Origin: Acidobacteria bacterium RIFCSPLOWO2_12_FULL_66_21
GTDB taxonomy: Bacteria; Acidobacteriota; Vicinamibacteria; Vicinamibacterales; 2-12-FULL-66-21
Direction: 5' to 3'
Assembly: GCA_001767455.1 (NCBI GenBank)
Contig: MELC01000036.1
Span: 1 to 53,706 of the forward strand
DNA: 53,706 nucleotides
Position 1 is the stretch's first letter. Every line of letters begins with the position of its first letter. Below the pieces are notes generated by a model. The model was not told where the DNA came from. It saw nothing but the letters and a program-made list of their open reading frames with translations, and ran no database searches. Below are positions 16,432 to 24,712 of this stretch, piece by piece. A program made the position numbers and the translations under genes.

Positions 16432-16791
16432 ATGGCAGTTGAACGGGCAGCAGGCGGCACCAGTCTCATCGACGTTCTCGACCGCGTGCTCGACAAGGGC
16501 ATCGTGATCGACGCGTGGGTGCGGGTGTCGCTGGTCGGCATCGACCTGATCACCGTTGAGGCGCGGGTCGTGGTGGCGTCGATCGACACGTATCTGAAGT
16601 ACTCGGAAGCCGTCGGGCAGGTTTCCCCGGTGTCGCGGCCTCAGGCCGAGCTGGCGGCGCATCAGAGCGTGATTGCGGAGAACGCTGCGCTGCGGGCGGA
16701 GCTAGCCGCCATGCGCGCGCCACAACTGGCCGCAACCCGCGCGCCACGCAAGAGACGGACCGGGGCGCGGAGGCGCACCGTCGAGGGATAA
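16432..16791 (+). CDS. gvpA: Major gas vesicle structural protein GvpA with extended tail
   Basis: The core is a nearly classical Gvp[20 protein letters not shown], then [20 protein letters not shown] and [13 protein letters not shown]. GvpA monomers polymerise into the gas-permeable, water-excluding shell ribs. Known GvpA proteins are about 70-75 residues. This one is 119, because after residue 65 or so it adds a helical stretch ([19 protein letters not shown]) and a basic end with [15 protein letters not shown] at 16421-16425, six bases before ATG 16432, is the best ribosome site in the cluster, which fits a highly made protein. The histidine kinase begins four bases after its stop. Confidence 0.93.
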   Translation: MAVERAAGGTSLIDVLDRVLDKGIVIDAWVRVSLVGIDLITVEARVVVASIDTYLKYSEAVGQVSPVSRPQAELAAHQSVIAENAALRAELAAMRAPQLAATRAPRKRRTGARRRTVEG

Positions 16792-16794
16792 CCC

Positions 16795-18924
16795 GTGCAC
16801 CGGTCCGCAGTGACGGCCGTGCAGCATCCCGGCGTCGACATGGAGGCGAAACTCGCGTTCGCGGAGTTTCTGCTGACCGACACGGATCTGCAGGCCTCCA
16901 GCCGCCGTGGAATCGACTGGCTCGCCGCGCACTCGACCGTGCAGCAGGCGGTGGTGGCCGTGTCGGAGCCTGGCGCGGGGCCGCTCCTTCTCGTCGCTGA
17001 GCACGGCGTGTCCTCGTCGGCCATCGCCGACTTCTCCCTGAGCCGCGAGGAAGACGGCCATCCCCTCATCCGCGCGCTGCAGCAGCCAGGCGCCACCTAC
17101 TTCGAGGCCGGCCAGATTCCCTTCCGATCGCCGATCGAAGGAGCCTCGTTCCACGCGATTCCGCTGCGCGCCGATGAGGATCCCGTCGCCCACGGCCTGC
17201 TGCTCGCCAGCGCGACCGGTCCCGAGCTGCATCCCGATGTCGCGTGGATGGCTCGGATGCTCGGGCGCCAGGTGTCGCGGCTGCTGAGCCGGCAGACGCT
17301 GGCCGAGACCCGCTTCGGCCAGGAGCGGATGCTGCTCTACAGCATCATCAACGCGGTCACCGACCCGATTCTTCTCACGGACACCGAAGGCAAGCTGATC
17401 ATCGCGAACACCCACGCGGAGAAGCTCTTCGCCGCGCCCGAGGACGCGAGCGAAGGCTGGCGCCGCGCCGTCGCCTTGAACAACATGCTCTTCTCGGCGG
17501 CGCTCTCGACGAGCGCCGTCACGCACATCGAGCTGGCACGGCGCGAGCTGCTGCTGGTCGATCCGCTGGAAGGATCCGACCTGCTCTTCGAGCTGCTGAG
17601 CTCGCGCGCCAAGGACGAGCGGCAGGGCACCTACGTCGTCTCGATCCTGCGCAACGTCACGGACCTCGCCCGCGCCAAGGAGGAGATCGAGGAGAGCTAC
17701 CGGACGCTGCGGCTCGCGCAGGCCGAAGTGCGCGATGAGCGGCACCGCCTCGATCTGATCATCGACTCGGTGGCCGATCCGATCCTGGTGACCAACCAGG
17801 AAGGGGACATCGTGCTGATGAACGAGCCGGCCGAGCGGCTCTTCAACGTGCCGCCGTCGGCCGAGGAAGTGTCGCTGCGGCGCGTGCGGGCGAACGGCGC
17901 GAACCTCACGTCGTTCGTGTCGAACGTGCTGACCCGCAGCGGCGAGCAGCGGTACCGCGGCGAGATCCAGTTGAGCGACCCGATGAGCGGCCGGCCGCTG
18001 CCGGTCGAGGGGCTGGCCGGCCAGATCCTGTCCGAGCAGGGCGAGTTGATGTGGGTCGTGACGATCCTGCACGACCTCACCGAAGCGCTCGAAAAGGCGC
18101 GGCTGTACGAGCAGTTGAAGCAGGGGTCGGCGGATCTCGAGCGCAAGGTGCAGGAGGCGACCGCGGAGCTCGCCGAGCAGAACGAGCTGCTGCGGCGGCA
18201 GCACATCGCCCTCGAGCAGGCGTCGGCGTTGAAGTCGCAGTTCCTCGCCAACATGTCGCACGAGTTCCGGACGCCGCTCAACGCGATCCTGGGCTACACG
18301 CACATGCTGCTCAACGGCGTGACCGGTCCCATCCAGGAGTCGCAGCGCAAGAGCCTGTCGCGGATCGATTCCAACTCACGGCACCTGCTGGCGCTCATCA
18401 ACGACATCCTCGACATCACGAGGATCGAAGCGGGCCGGATGCCGCTGAACCTCTCGACGTTCCAGATTCCGGAACTCGTTTACGAGGTGATGGCGGAGCT
18501 GGAGCCGATCATCAAGCGCTCGAACCTGACGGTGTCCGCCAGCGTGCGCGGCGGGCTCCCGTCGCTCAAGAGCGATCGGCAGAAGGTCAAGCAGATCGTG
18601 CTGAACCTGCTCAGCAACGCGCTGAAGTTCACCACGGCGGGCTCGGTGACGATCGGCGCCACCTACGACGTGAAGGGGCGCACGGTCGGCATCGCCGTGC
18701 GGGACACCGGCGTCGGGATTGCGCTCGAGGATCAAATCAAGGTCTTCGAGGACTTCCGTCAGCTCGACAGCTCTCCCGCCCGCGGCTACGGCGGAACGGG
18801 CCTCGGCCTCTCGATCTGCCGGCGGCTGGCGCAGATGCTCGGCGGCACCATCGAGTTGAAGAGCCAGCCGGGCCACGGCTCGACCTTCACCTTGCGGCTG
18901 CCCGCGCGCCTGAGACGCCGATGA
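16795..18924 (+). CDS. Soluble PAS-domain sensor histidine kinase
   Basis: This 709-residue kinase begins at GTG 16795, four bases after gvpA; an ATG at 16840 is an alternative start. The first 170 residues look like a GAF-type sensor domain. Two PAS domains follow, each introduced by a similar phrase (INAVTDPILLTDTEGKLIIA and IDSVADPILVTNQEGDIVLM), then a coiled coil near residues 430-475. The HisKA box has the phospho-acceptor H489 in MSHEFRTPLNAILGY. The ATPase domain shows NLLSNALKF, DTGVGIA and GYGGTGLGLSI. No membrane segment is present, so it senses a cytoplasmic signal. It shares ATGA with the next gene, its likely receiver partner. Its location inside a gas-vesicle operon suggests it controls vesicle formation. 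Confidence 0.92.
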   Translation: MHRSAVTAVQHPGVDMEAKLAFAEFLLTDTDLQASSRRGIDWLAAHSTVQQAVVAVSEPGAGPLLLVAEHGVSSSAIADFSLSREEDGHPLIRALQQPGATYFEAGQIPFRSPIEGASFHAIPLRADEDPVAHGLLLASATGPELHPDVAWMARMLGRQVSRLLSRQTLAETRFGQERMLLYSIINAVTDPILLTDTEGKLIIANTHAEKLFAAPEDASEGWRRAVALNNMLFSAALSTSAVTHIELARRELLLVDPLEGSDLLFELLSSRAKDERQGTYVVSILRNVTDLARAKEEIEESYRTLRLAQAEVRDERHRLDLIIDSVADPILVTNQEGDIVLMNEPAERLFNVPPSAEEVSLRRVRANGANLTSFVSNVLTRSGEQRYRGEIQLSDPMSGRPLPVEGLAGQILSEQGELMWVVTILHDLTEALEKARLYEQLKQGSADLERKVQEATAELAEQNELLRRQHIALEQASALKSQFLANMSHEFRTPLNAILGYTHMLLNGVTGPIQESQRKSLSRIDSNSRHLLALINDILDITRIEAGRMPLNLSTFQIPELVYEVMAELEPIIKRSNLTVSASVRGGLPSLKSDRQKVKQIVLNLLSNALKFTTAGSVTIGATYDVKGRTVGIAVRDTGVGIALEDQIKVFEDFRQLDSSPARGYGGTGLGLSICRRLAQMLGGTIELKSQPGHGSTFTLRLPARLRRR

Positions 18925-19364
18925 CCGACAGGACCAACGGCCGGGCGCTCGTGCTTGTCGTGGAGGACTACCAGGATGCGCGGGAGATGTACGCCGCGTA
19001 CCTCCAGTTCTCCGGGTACCGCGTCGCGGAGGCGGCCAACGGCATCGAGGCGATCGAGAAGACGCTCGAGCTGCTGCCGGATATCATCCTCATGGATCTG
19101 GCGCTGCCGAAGATGGACGGCTGGGAGGCCACACGGCGGCTGAAGATGGACGATCGGACCCGGCACATTCCGATCGTCGCCCTGACGGGCCATGCGCTCG
19201 CGGGGTACAGGGAAGGCGCGCGGCAGGCGGGCTGCGATTCGTTCGTCACGAAGCCGTGCCTGCCCGACGCGCTGGTCGCTGAAATCGAGCGGATGCTCGC
19301 CTCCGGCGGCGGACCCGACAAGAGGCGCAAGCGGCCGCCCCGTCCCGCAGGACGTGGCCGCTGA
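18921..19364 (+). CDS. Single-domain response regulator
   Basis: This 147-residue receiver starts at ATG 18921 inside the kinase stop. It has the acidic pair in VVEDYQDA, the phospho-acceptor D59 in LMDLALPKMDGWE, the Thr in ALTGHA and the Lys in FVTKPCLP, so all active residues are present. There is no DNA-binding output domain; the chain ends in a basic tail (KRRKRPPRPAGRGR). It may pass phosphate onward or act by binding a partner protein. It is flanked by gvpA/kinase and gvpF/L genes in one direction, which ties it to the gas-vesicle locus. Confidence 0.92.
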   Translation: MTDRTNGRALVLVVEDYQDAREMYAAYLQFSGYRVAEAANGIEAIEKTLELLPDIILMDLALPKMDGWEATRRLKMDDRTRHIPIVALTGHALAGYREGARQAGCDSFVTKPCLPDALVAEIERMLASGGGPDKRRKRPPRPAGRGR

Positions 19365-19398
19365 CCCCGGACTCGACTGGAACCTGGACAGGACACAG

Positions 19399-20325
19399 AT
19401 GGCAAAGACGACGAAGAGGGCGACGGCAGCTTCCGCGAGACGCAAGGCGTCAACTCCGGCCCGGCGGGCCGCCAGGGCCGCGCCGGCCGTCCCCGCGCGC
19501 GGCAAGCTGGAGCGCGTGCGCATGCCGGCACACGCGGCCCGGCACCGCGGCGAGGGACAGGCGGCCGAAGACTCGAACGCCGGACGCTACGTGTACTGCA
19601 TCATCAAGTCCGAGCGGCCGCTCAGCTTCGGTCCGCTCGGCATCGGGTCCGAGCCGACCGACGTGCACACGGTGCACTTTCGCGACATTGCCGCCGTCGT
19701 GTCGAATACGCCCATGGTCGTCCAGGATCCGACGCGCGACAACGTCCTGGCGCACCAGCGCGTCAACGAGACGGTCATGCAGCAGCACACCGTCATCCCG
19801 ATGTCGTTCGGCACCGTGTTCAAGACCGACGACGACATCATCGAGCTGCTGCGATCGGCGTACGACGCCTTCACCGACGTCCTGAACAAGATGCAGGACA
19901 AGTTCGAGTTCGGGTTGAAGGTCCTCTGGGATCGCGACCAGATCATCCGCGAGATCGAGGAGGACGACGAGGACATCCGGCGCCTCAAGGGGGAGATCTC
20001 GTCGCAGAAGGGTTCGACCTACTTCGCGCGGATGCAGTACGGGCGCTTGATCGACGCCGCGCTGCAGGCCCGGTCGGAGCGGTACGTGGCCGAGATCTTC
20101 GAGGCGCTCCGCGACGTGTCGGTCGCCTCCCGATCGAACAAGCCGATCGGCGACCGCATGATCATGAACGCCGCGTTCCTCGTGGCGCGGAGCCTCGAGC
20201 AGGCGTTCGACGCGCGCGTCAAGGGCATCGGGCAGCGCTACGACAAGCTCACGTTCAAATACACCGGCCCGTGGCCGCCGTACAACTTCGTGAACATCCG
20301 GCTCAAGCTCGAAAGGGCGCATTAG
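19399..20325 (+). CDS. gvpL: Gas vesicle accessory protein GvpF/GvpL (first copy)
   Basis: GvpF/L proteins are essential accessory factors that bind GvpA and assist its assembly. The family part starts with GRYVYCIIKSE, shows the typical HTVIPMSFGTVFK segment, a long helical middle (RQ..DEDIRRLKGEI) and the signature ending YTGPWPPYNFVNIRLK. ATG 19399 has AGGACA upstream. The chain is 308 residues because an N-terminal extension of about 65 residues, rich in Lys, Arg, Ala and Pro, precedes the domain. It is the best-conserved of three F/L copies here. The gvpG gene follows after 18 bases. Confidence 0.92.
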   Translation: MAKTTKRATAASARRKASTPARRAARAAPAVPARGKLERVRMPAHAARHRGEGQAAEDSNAGRYVYCIIKSERPLSFGPLGIGSEPTDVHTVHFRDIAAVVSNTPMVVQDPTRDNVLAHQRVNETVMQQHTVIPMSFGTVFKTDDDIIELLRSAYDAFTDVLNKMQDKFEFGLKVLWDRDQIIREIEEDDEDIRRLKGEISSQKGSTYFARMQYGRLIDAALQARSERYVAEIFEALRDVSVASRSNKPIGDRMIMNAAFLVARSLEQAFDARVKGIGQRYDKLTFKYTGPWPPYNFVNIRLKLERAH

Positions 20326-20343
20326 CGGCGGCGCCGCCCCGTC

Positions 20344-20646
20344 ATGTTCATTCTCGACTCCGTCCTCATCGGCGGCCTCCGGTTCGTGTTCGACAAGATC
20401 GCGGCCGCCGTGGATACCGAACTGAACGACGACACGGCGCTCCGCGAGCAGCTCCTGGCCGCGCAGATGCGGCTCGAGCTGGACGAAATCAGCCGCCAGG
20501 AGTTCGAGGAAATCGAAGCAGACGCCCTCGCGCGCCTGCGGGAGATCCGCGAGCGGCGGCAGGGCGGCGAGGCGTCGGCGCTCTCGCCGAAGGATTACAA
20601 GATTACCGGCATTGAGGCCTCGTTCGAAGGCGAAGAGCACGACTGA
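20344..20646 (+). CDS. gvpG: Gas vesicle protein GvpG
   Basis: This 100-residue protein has the short hydrophobic GvpG start MFILDSVLIGGLRFVFDKIA, followed by a charged helical body (LREQLLAAQMRLELDEIS and EIEADALARLREIRERR). GvpG is an accessory protein that interacts with GvpF/L and GvpA during assembly. It directly follows a GvpF/L gene, its usual neighbour, and its 3' end overlaps the ATPase gene by 35 bases. Ribosome site upstream is weak. Confidence 0.87.
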   Translation: MFILDSVLIGGLRFVFDKIAAAVDTELNDDTALREQLLAAQMRLELDEISRQEFEEIEADALARLREIRERRQGGEASALSPKDYKITGIEASFEGEEHD

Positions 20647-22624
20647 GCCCGGCGACCGCGGCGCCGCGCGTTTCGAGTTCGTCGGCGGCAAAGGCGGCGT
20701 CGGGAAGACGACCTGCGCCGCGGCGCTCGCTGTCGCCGCCGCCCGGAGCGGGCGGCGCACGCTCATCATCTCCACCGATCCCGCCCCTTCGCTGGGTGAC
20801 GCGCTGGGCCGCAGGCTGGGCCCCGCGCCGCGTTCCGTCGCCGTCCGCCGCGGCGCCCTGCACGCCGTCGAGATCGATTCCACACGCGCGCTCGATCGCT
20901 GGATCGGCGAACGCCGCGAGGCACTCGAGCGCATCGCGCTGCGCGGCACGTGGCTCGACAGCGAAGACGTCGCGCGGCTGCTTCGCCTCTCGCTGCCGGG
21001 CATCGATGAGATCGCCGCGTTGTTCGAGATCGCGCGCTGGGGCCGCTCGCCTCGCTTCGATCGCATCGTCGTCGACACCGCGCCGACCGGGCACACGCTG
21101 AGGATGCTCGCGATGCCGGCGGCGTTGAGCGCGATGGCGCGCGTGTTCGATCACATGCAGGCGAAGCACCGGGCGATGGTGGCCGCGCTTCGCGGCGGAT
21201 GGACGCCCGATGCGGAGGACGCGCTCATCGAGGAGCTGGACCGCGACGGCCGCGAGCTCGCGGCGCTGCTGCGCGATCCGGCCCGCGTGCGGATGTCGTG
21301 GGTGACGATCGCGGAGCCGATGGCCGTCGAGGAAACGGCCGATGCCGCGCGCGCCCTGGCCGGGCTCGATATCCCAGTCGCGCGGGTGATCGTCAACCGC
21401 TTGACGCCGCCGCCTCCCGCCCGGTGCGGCTGGTGCGACGCGAGGCGGACGTTCGAACGGGCCGCCATGCGGCGCCTCGCCGCGTTGTTGCCGGGCGCGG
21501 CGACCATCACGGTGGCCGAGCGCGACCGGGAGCCACGCGGCGTCACGGCGCTCGCCGCGATCGGCGCTGCGCTCTCGGGCGCATCCCGGCCATCACGGAT
21601 CGCGGGCCCGGCCGGCCGCGGATCGCGCACCTGGCGATCGGCTTCCACCGGGCGGGACGCGATCGCCGCCGGACTCGCCGGGCCTGAGACGCGGCTGCTG
21701 CTGTTCGGAGGCAAGGGCGGGGTCGGAAAGACGACGTGCGCCGCCGCCGCGGCCATCCTTGTCGCGCGGCGCTCGCCGGCACGGCGCGTGCTCGCGATCT
21801 CCACGGACCCGGCGCACTCGCTCGGTGATGCGCTCGCCGTCGCGCTCTCCGACCGACCGCGCCACGTGCCGGGAACGCCCCTGAACCTGCGGGCGCGGGA
21901 GCTCGATGCCGCTCGCGCGTTTCGCCAGGTACGGAACCGCTACGCCGGCGCCATCGATGCGCTCTTCGATCGGATCGGGCGCGGTGCGTCGCTGGATCTC
22001 ACGCACGACCGCCAGGTCATGCAGGACCTGATCGAACTGGCACCGCCCGGGATTGACGAGCTCGCGGCGATCATCGCGGCCCTGCCGCGAGCGCACGCGG
22101 CCTCGGCTGACGATCTCGTCGTGATGGACACGGCACCGACCGGCCACGCGCTGCGGCTGCTCGAGATGCCGGAAATCGTGCAGGACTGGGTCAAGGCGTT
22201 GATGTCGATCCTGTTGAAGTACCAGCCAATCGCCGGCATCGGCGCGTTCGGCGAGGTGCTGCTGAAGCTGTCCCAGGACCTCGGACGCCTGCGCGCGCTG
22301 CTCGCCGACCCTCAGCGGGCGGCATTCATCGTGGTTACACGGCCGGCCGCGCTGCCACGGGCGGAAACGACGCGGCTGCTCGGCCGGCTTCGCTCGATGC
22401 ATATCCACGTGCCGGCCGTCATCGTCAACGCCACGGGTCGCGGAACGTGCCGCCGCTGCCGCCGCGCCGGAGCCGCCGAGCGCCGGGAGATTGCCGCGCT
22501 GAAGGCGGGACTGGCAAAAGGCGCCGCGCGACCCCTGCTCGCGACCGCGCCGGCGGAGATACCTCCGCCAGGGGGAGCCTCGTCTCTGACGCGCTGGGCG
22601 CGGACGTGGAGGAGGGGCACGTAG
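20612..22624 (+). CDS. Tandem ArsA/Get3-type ATPase in the gas-vesicle cluster
   Basis: This 670-residue protein is a fused pair of ArsA/Get3 domains. Each half has the deviant P-loop GGKGGVGKTT (residues 25-34 and about 366-375), a switch I (TDPAPSLGDA, TDPAHSLGDA), a switch II (DTAPTGHTLRML, DTAPTGHALRLL) and a late CxxC pair (CGWC; CRRC) like the zinc clasp of Get3. The only usable start is TTG 20612, inside gvpG. ArsA pumps need arsB/arsD/arsR neighbours, and none is here. Get3 proteins carry hydrophobic membrane proteins. As the cluster lacks a GvpN-type AAA protein, this ATPase may supply the energy-driven chaperone step for GvpA-family subunits. The family call is firm; the role is inference. 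Confidence 0.9.
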   Translation: MRPRSKAKSTTEPGDRGAARFEFVGGKGGVGKTTCAAALAVAAARSGRRTLIISTDPAPSLGDALGRRLGPAPRSVAVRRGALHAVEIDSTRALDRWIGERREALERIALRGTWLDSEDVARLLRLSLPGIDEIAALFEIARWGRSPRFDRIVVDTAPTGHTLRMLAMPAALSAMARVFDHMQAKHRAMVAALRGGWTPDAEDALIEELDRDGRELAALLRDPARVRMSWVTIAEPMAVEETADAARALAGLDIPVARVIVNRLTPPPPARCGWCDARRTFERAAMRRLAALLPGAATITVAERDREPRGVTALAAIGAALSGASRPSRIAGPAGRGSRTWRSASTGRDAIAAGLAGPETRLLLFGGKGGVGKTTCAAAAAILVARRSPARRVLAISTDPAHSLGDALAVALSDRPRHVPGTPLNLRARELDAARAFRQVRNRYAGAIDALFDRIGRGASLDLTHDRQVMQDLIELAPPGIDELAAIIAALPRAHAASADDLVVMDTAPTGHALRLLEMPEIVQDWVKALMSILLKYQPIAGIGAFGEVLLKLSQDLGRLRALLADPQRAAFIVVTRPAALPRAETTRLLGRLRSMHIHVPAVIVNATGRGTCRRCRRAGAAERREIAALKAGLAKGAARPLLATAPAEIPPPGGASSLTRWARTWRRGT

Positions 22625-22655
22625 GAGGTAGGAGACAGGAGGTAGGAGGTAGGAG
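22621..22655 (+). repeat. Tandem heptamer array GTAGGAG before the second gvpF/L
   Basis: Four to five imperfect copies of a seven-base unit (GTAGGAG, AGGAGGT) lie directly after the ATPase stop. Each copy resembles a Shine-Dalgarno sequence, though the array is about 33 bases from the next start at 22688. A TAGAAT hexamer at 22673-22678 ends nine bases before that start. Confidence 0.7.
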
Positions 22656-22687
22656 CGCCCGAACGGAGCACGTAGAATAGAAGAGCG

Positions 22688-23470
22688 ATGGCCGAAGGAA
22701 CCGCGAGTTATCTGTACTGCATCGTGCGTTCGGCGTCGAAGCCGCGAACGACGCGTGTGCCGGACGGGATACCGGGGGCCGGGCCGGTGTCGCTCGTACT
22801 TGTGGGTCGGAACGTGTGGATCGTGGCGGCGAGCGTGCCTTTGAGCACATATGGGCCGGAGCCGCTCGAGCGCGGACTCGCTGATATGCAATGGGTTGGT
22901 GAAGTCGCCGTCGCGCACGAGGCAGTCGTCGAGCATTTTGCCCGGACGCGCGGCGCTACCGTCATCCCCATGAAGCTGTTCACCATGTTCTCCAGCGAGA
23001 GGCGCGCCTCGGAGGACGTCAAGGCACGGCTCGATGAGGTACGGGCCGTGTTGAAGCGGATAAACGGCTGCGAGGAGTGGGGAATTCGCGTCACGAGGGC
23101 GTCCGTTTCACCCGCCGCCGGGCGACCGGGGACGTCCGCGTCATCCGGTGCGGCCTTTCTCGCGGCGAAGAAGCAGGCCCGCGACGATGCCCGGCGGCAG
23201 ATCGAGGCTGCGGCCGAAGCGGCGGCGGAGGCATTCGCGGTCTTGAGCCGCGTCGCGCGCGACGTGCGCCGGCGCGACGATGCGCCGGCGGGGGCCGAGG
23301 CGCCCCCGCTGCTCGACGCGGCCTTTCTGGTGCCCGTTCGCCGCCTGCCGCGCTTCAAAGCCGTGGCGCGGAAAGCCGCGGCCCGCTGCAACACGGCCGG
23401 CACGCACATGATCCTTACGGGGCCGTGGCCCGCGTACAACTTCGCCCAACCGCCCGGGACGATCCCATGA
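22688..23470 (+). CDS. Gas vesicle accessory protein GvpF/GvpL (second copy)
   Basis: This 260-residue protein has the GvpF/L opening ASYLYCIVRS, the middle segment TRGATVIPMKLFTMF, a helical insert rich in Ala and Arg, and the signature ending LTGPWPAYNFAQP. It is shorter and more divergent than the first copy, with an Ala-rich helix (AAAEAAAEAFAVLSR). Its stop shares ATGA with the small GvpA-family gene at 23467. Several F/L paralogues in one cluster are usual in gas-vesicle loci, where they act at different assembly steps. Confidence 0.88.
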   Translation: MAEGTASYLYCIVRSASKPRTTRVPDGIPGAGPVSLVLVGRNVWIVAASVPLSTYGPEPLERGLADMQWVGEVAVAHEAVVEHFARTRGATVIPMKLFTMFSSERRASEDVKARLDEVRAVLKRINGCEEWGIRVTRASVSPAAGRPGTSASSGAAFLAAKKQARDDARRQIEAAAEAAAEAFAVLSRVARDVRRRDDAPAGAEAPPLLDAAFLVPVRRLPRFKAVARKAAARCNTAGTHMILTGPWPAYNFAQPPGTIP

Positions 23471-23772
23471 AACCGCGCCGGACGAGACATACGACCGTCA
23501 CCACGGCGCATCCGCCCAGGACGGTGCTGCCGCGTCGTCCTGCGCACCCGGCTCCGCCGCGCCGCGGCCCGGCGCCCCCGCCACCGAAACGCGAGGTCGC
23601 GCGGATCATCGACCAGTCGCAGGCGTCGCTCGTCGACGTGATTGACAACCTGCTCAACCGCGGCGTCGTGCTCAACGCCGATCTGATCCTGGCGCTTGCG
23701 GACGTGGATCTCGTCTACGTCCGGCTGTCGGCGCTGCTTTGTGCCGCAGACCGCGTGTCGCCGCGCCGATGA
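23467..23772 (+). CDS. GvpA-family minor protein (GvpS/GvpJ-like) with basic N-terminal tail
   Basis: This 101-residue protein has a GvpA-family core, SLVDVIDNLLNRGVVLNAD, then LILALADVDLVYVRLSALL. The LALADVDLVY stretch resembles GvpS and short GvpJ proteins of actinobacteria. The core is preceded by about 50 residues that are almost entirely Arg, Pro, Thr and His, an unusual disordered extension. It starts in the stop of the second gvpF/L and ends in the start of the third, so three products are translated as a chain. Confidence 0.82.
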   Translation: MKPRRTRHTTVTTAHPPRTVLPRRPAHPAPPRRGPAPPPPKREVARIIDQSQASLVDVIDNLLNRGVVLNADLILALADVDLVYVRLSALLCAADRVSPRR

Positions 23773-24425
23773 CCGGCTGGTACGTCTATGCCCTGACGGG
23801 CGCCGCGGCTCCCCCATTCCGGGCGGGCCATCGGCAGATTGAGTTCGTCCGGATCGGCCAGTTTCACGCGGCGATTGCCCGAATGGCGGAGGCGCCGGCG
23901 CTCTCCGAGGCGGCGCTCCAGGACCAGCACGCGATTGTGTCCGCGATCGCCGGGAAAGTGGACGCGCTGCTGCCCGCGCGGTTCGGCGCGTTCGTGGACG
24001 AGGCGGAGCTGGCGGCGATCGTGGAGTGGCGCGCCGGCGCGATCGCGGAGGCGCTCGCGCTCGTGCGCGGGCGCGAGCAGATGACCGTACGCATCACCGG
24101 CGAGCCGGAATCCGCTCCCGTCCACGCGATCGATTCGCCGAGCGGCACGGACTACCTGCAACAGCGCCGGGCGGCCGCCTCGCCGCCGTTTCCGCACGTC
24201 GTCGCCGCGATCGAGAAGGCGGTCCGCTCGATCGCCGGCGCGACCCGCGTCGAACCAGGTCGGGACCGCGCACGGACGTCCGTGTATCACCTGATCGAGC
24301 GCGGCACGTCGGACGTCTATCGCGATGCGCTTCGGTCCATGCCGCAAACGGTGACCGCGTCCCTGGAGATCGTCGTCAGCGGTCCGTGGCCTCCTTTCGC
24401 GTTTGCGCCAGAACTGCTGGCGTAG
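23769..24425 (+). CDS. Gas vesicle accessory protein GvpF/GvpL (third copy)
   Basis: This 218-residue protein starts at ATG 23769, overlapping the previous stop by ATGA. It opens with GWYVYALTGA, has the segment ALLPARFGAFVDE in the place of the usual 'VIPMRFG' phrase, and ends with SGPWPPFAFAPELLA, the GvpF/L signature. It is the shortest and most divergent of the three F/L proteins. Partial divergence of the middle segment suggests specialisation. A dispersed repeat separates it from gvpK. Confidence 0.85.
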   Translation: MTGWYVYALTGAAAPPFRAGHRQIEFVRIGQFHAAIARMAEAPALSEAALQDQHAIVSAIAGKVDALLPARFGAFVDEAELAAIVEWRAGAIAEALALVRGREQMTVRITGEPESAPVHAIDSPSGTDYLQQRRAAASPPFPHVVAAIEKAVRSIAGATRVEPGRDRARTSVYHLIERGTSDVYRDALRSMPQTVTASLEIVVSGPWPPFAFAPELLA

Positions 24426-24437
24426 GAACGCTGCGAC

Positions 24438-24662
24438 GTGAGGACACGAAGACCCCTCGCGCAGCGGCTGTCCTGCACCGCCGGCCTCGGACACGATGCG
24501 GCCGGCGCTCGACGGTCCAGCCGGATCAGGACTCGCGCCTGCTGCGTGCTGTTCTTCTTTCTTGATGTCTTCGTGAACTTCGCGACCTTCGAGGTCTTCG
24601 TGCAACGACAGCCGTCGGTGAGTGCAGCGGGACATGACCCGCCGGACATCGCGACACGCTAA
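24438..24662 (-). repeat. Dispersed intergenic element, copy 2
   Basis: Read on the reverse strand this segment matches the elements at 13487-13765 and 29266-29470, with the core at 24498-24538. It lies inside the gas-vesicle cluster between the third gvpF/L and gvpK, so it entered or spread after the cluster formed, or acts as an operon divider. Confidence 0.75.
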
Positions 24663-24712
24663 ACAGAGACGAAAGTAGCACGTTAGAATGTAGAAGGCTT
24701 CCACGCTGTCGT

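Noticed and set aside
16702-18303. Long reverse frame opposite gvpA and the histidine kinase
   Set aside because: It crosses the border of two recognised genes and lacks any domain; composition is antisense-like.
20612-22624. Arsenite efflux ATPase of an ars operon
   Set aside because: No arsB, arsD, arsC or arsR is adjacent; the gene overlaps gvpG and sits inside a gas-vesicle locus. Only the family, not the arsenic role, is supported.
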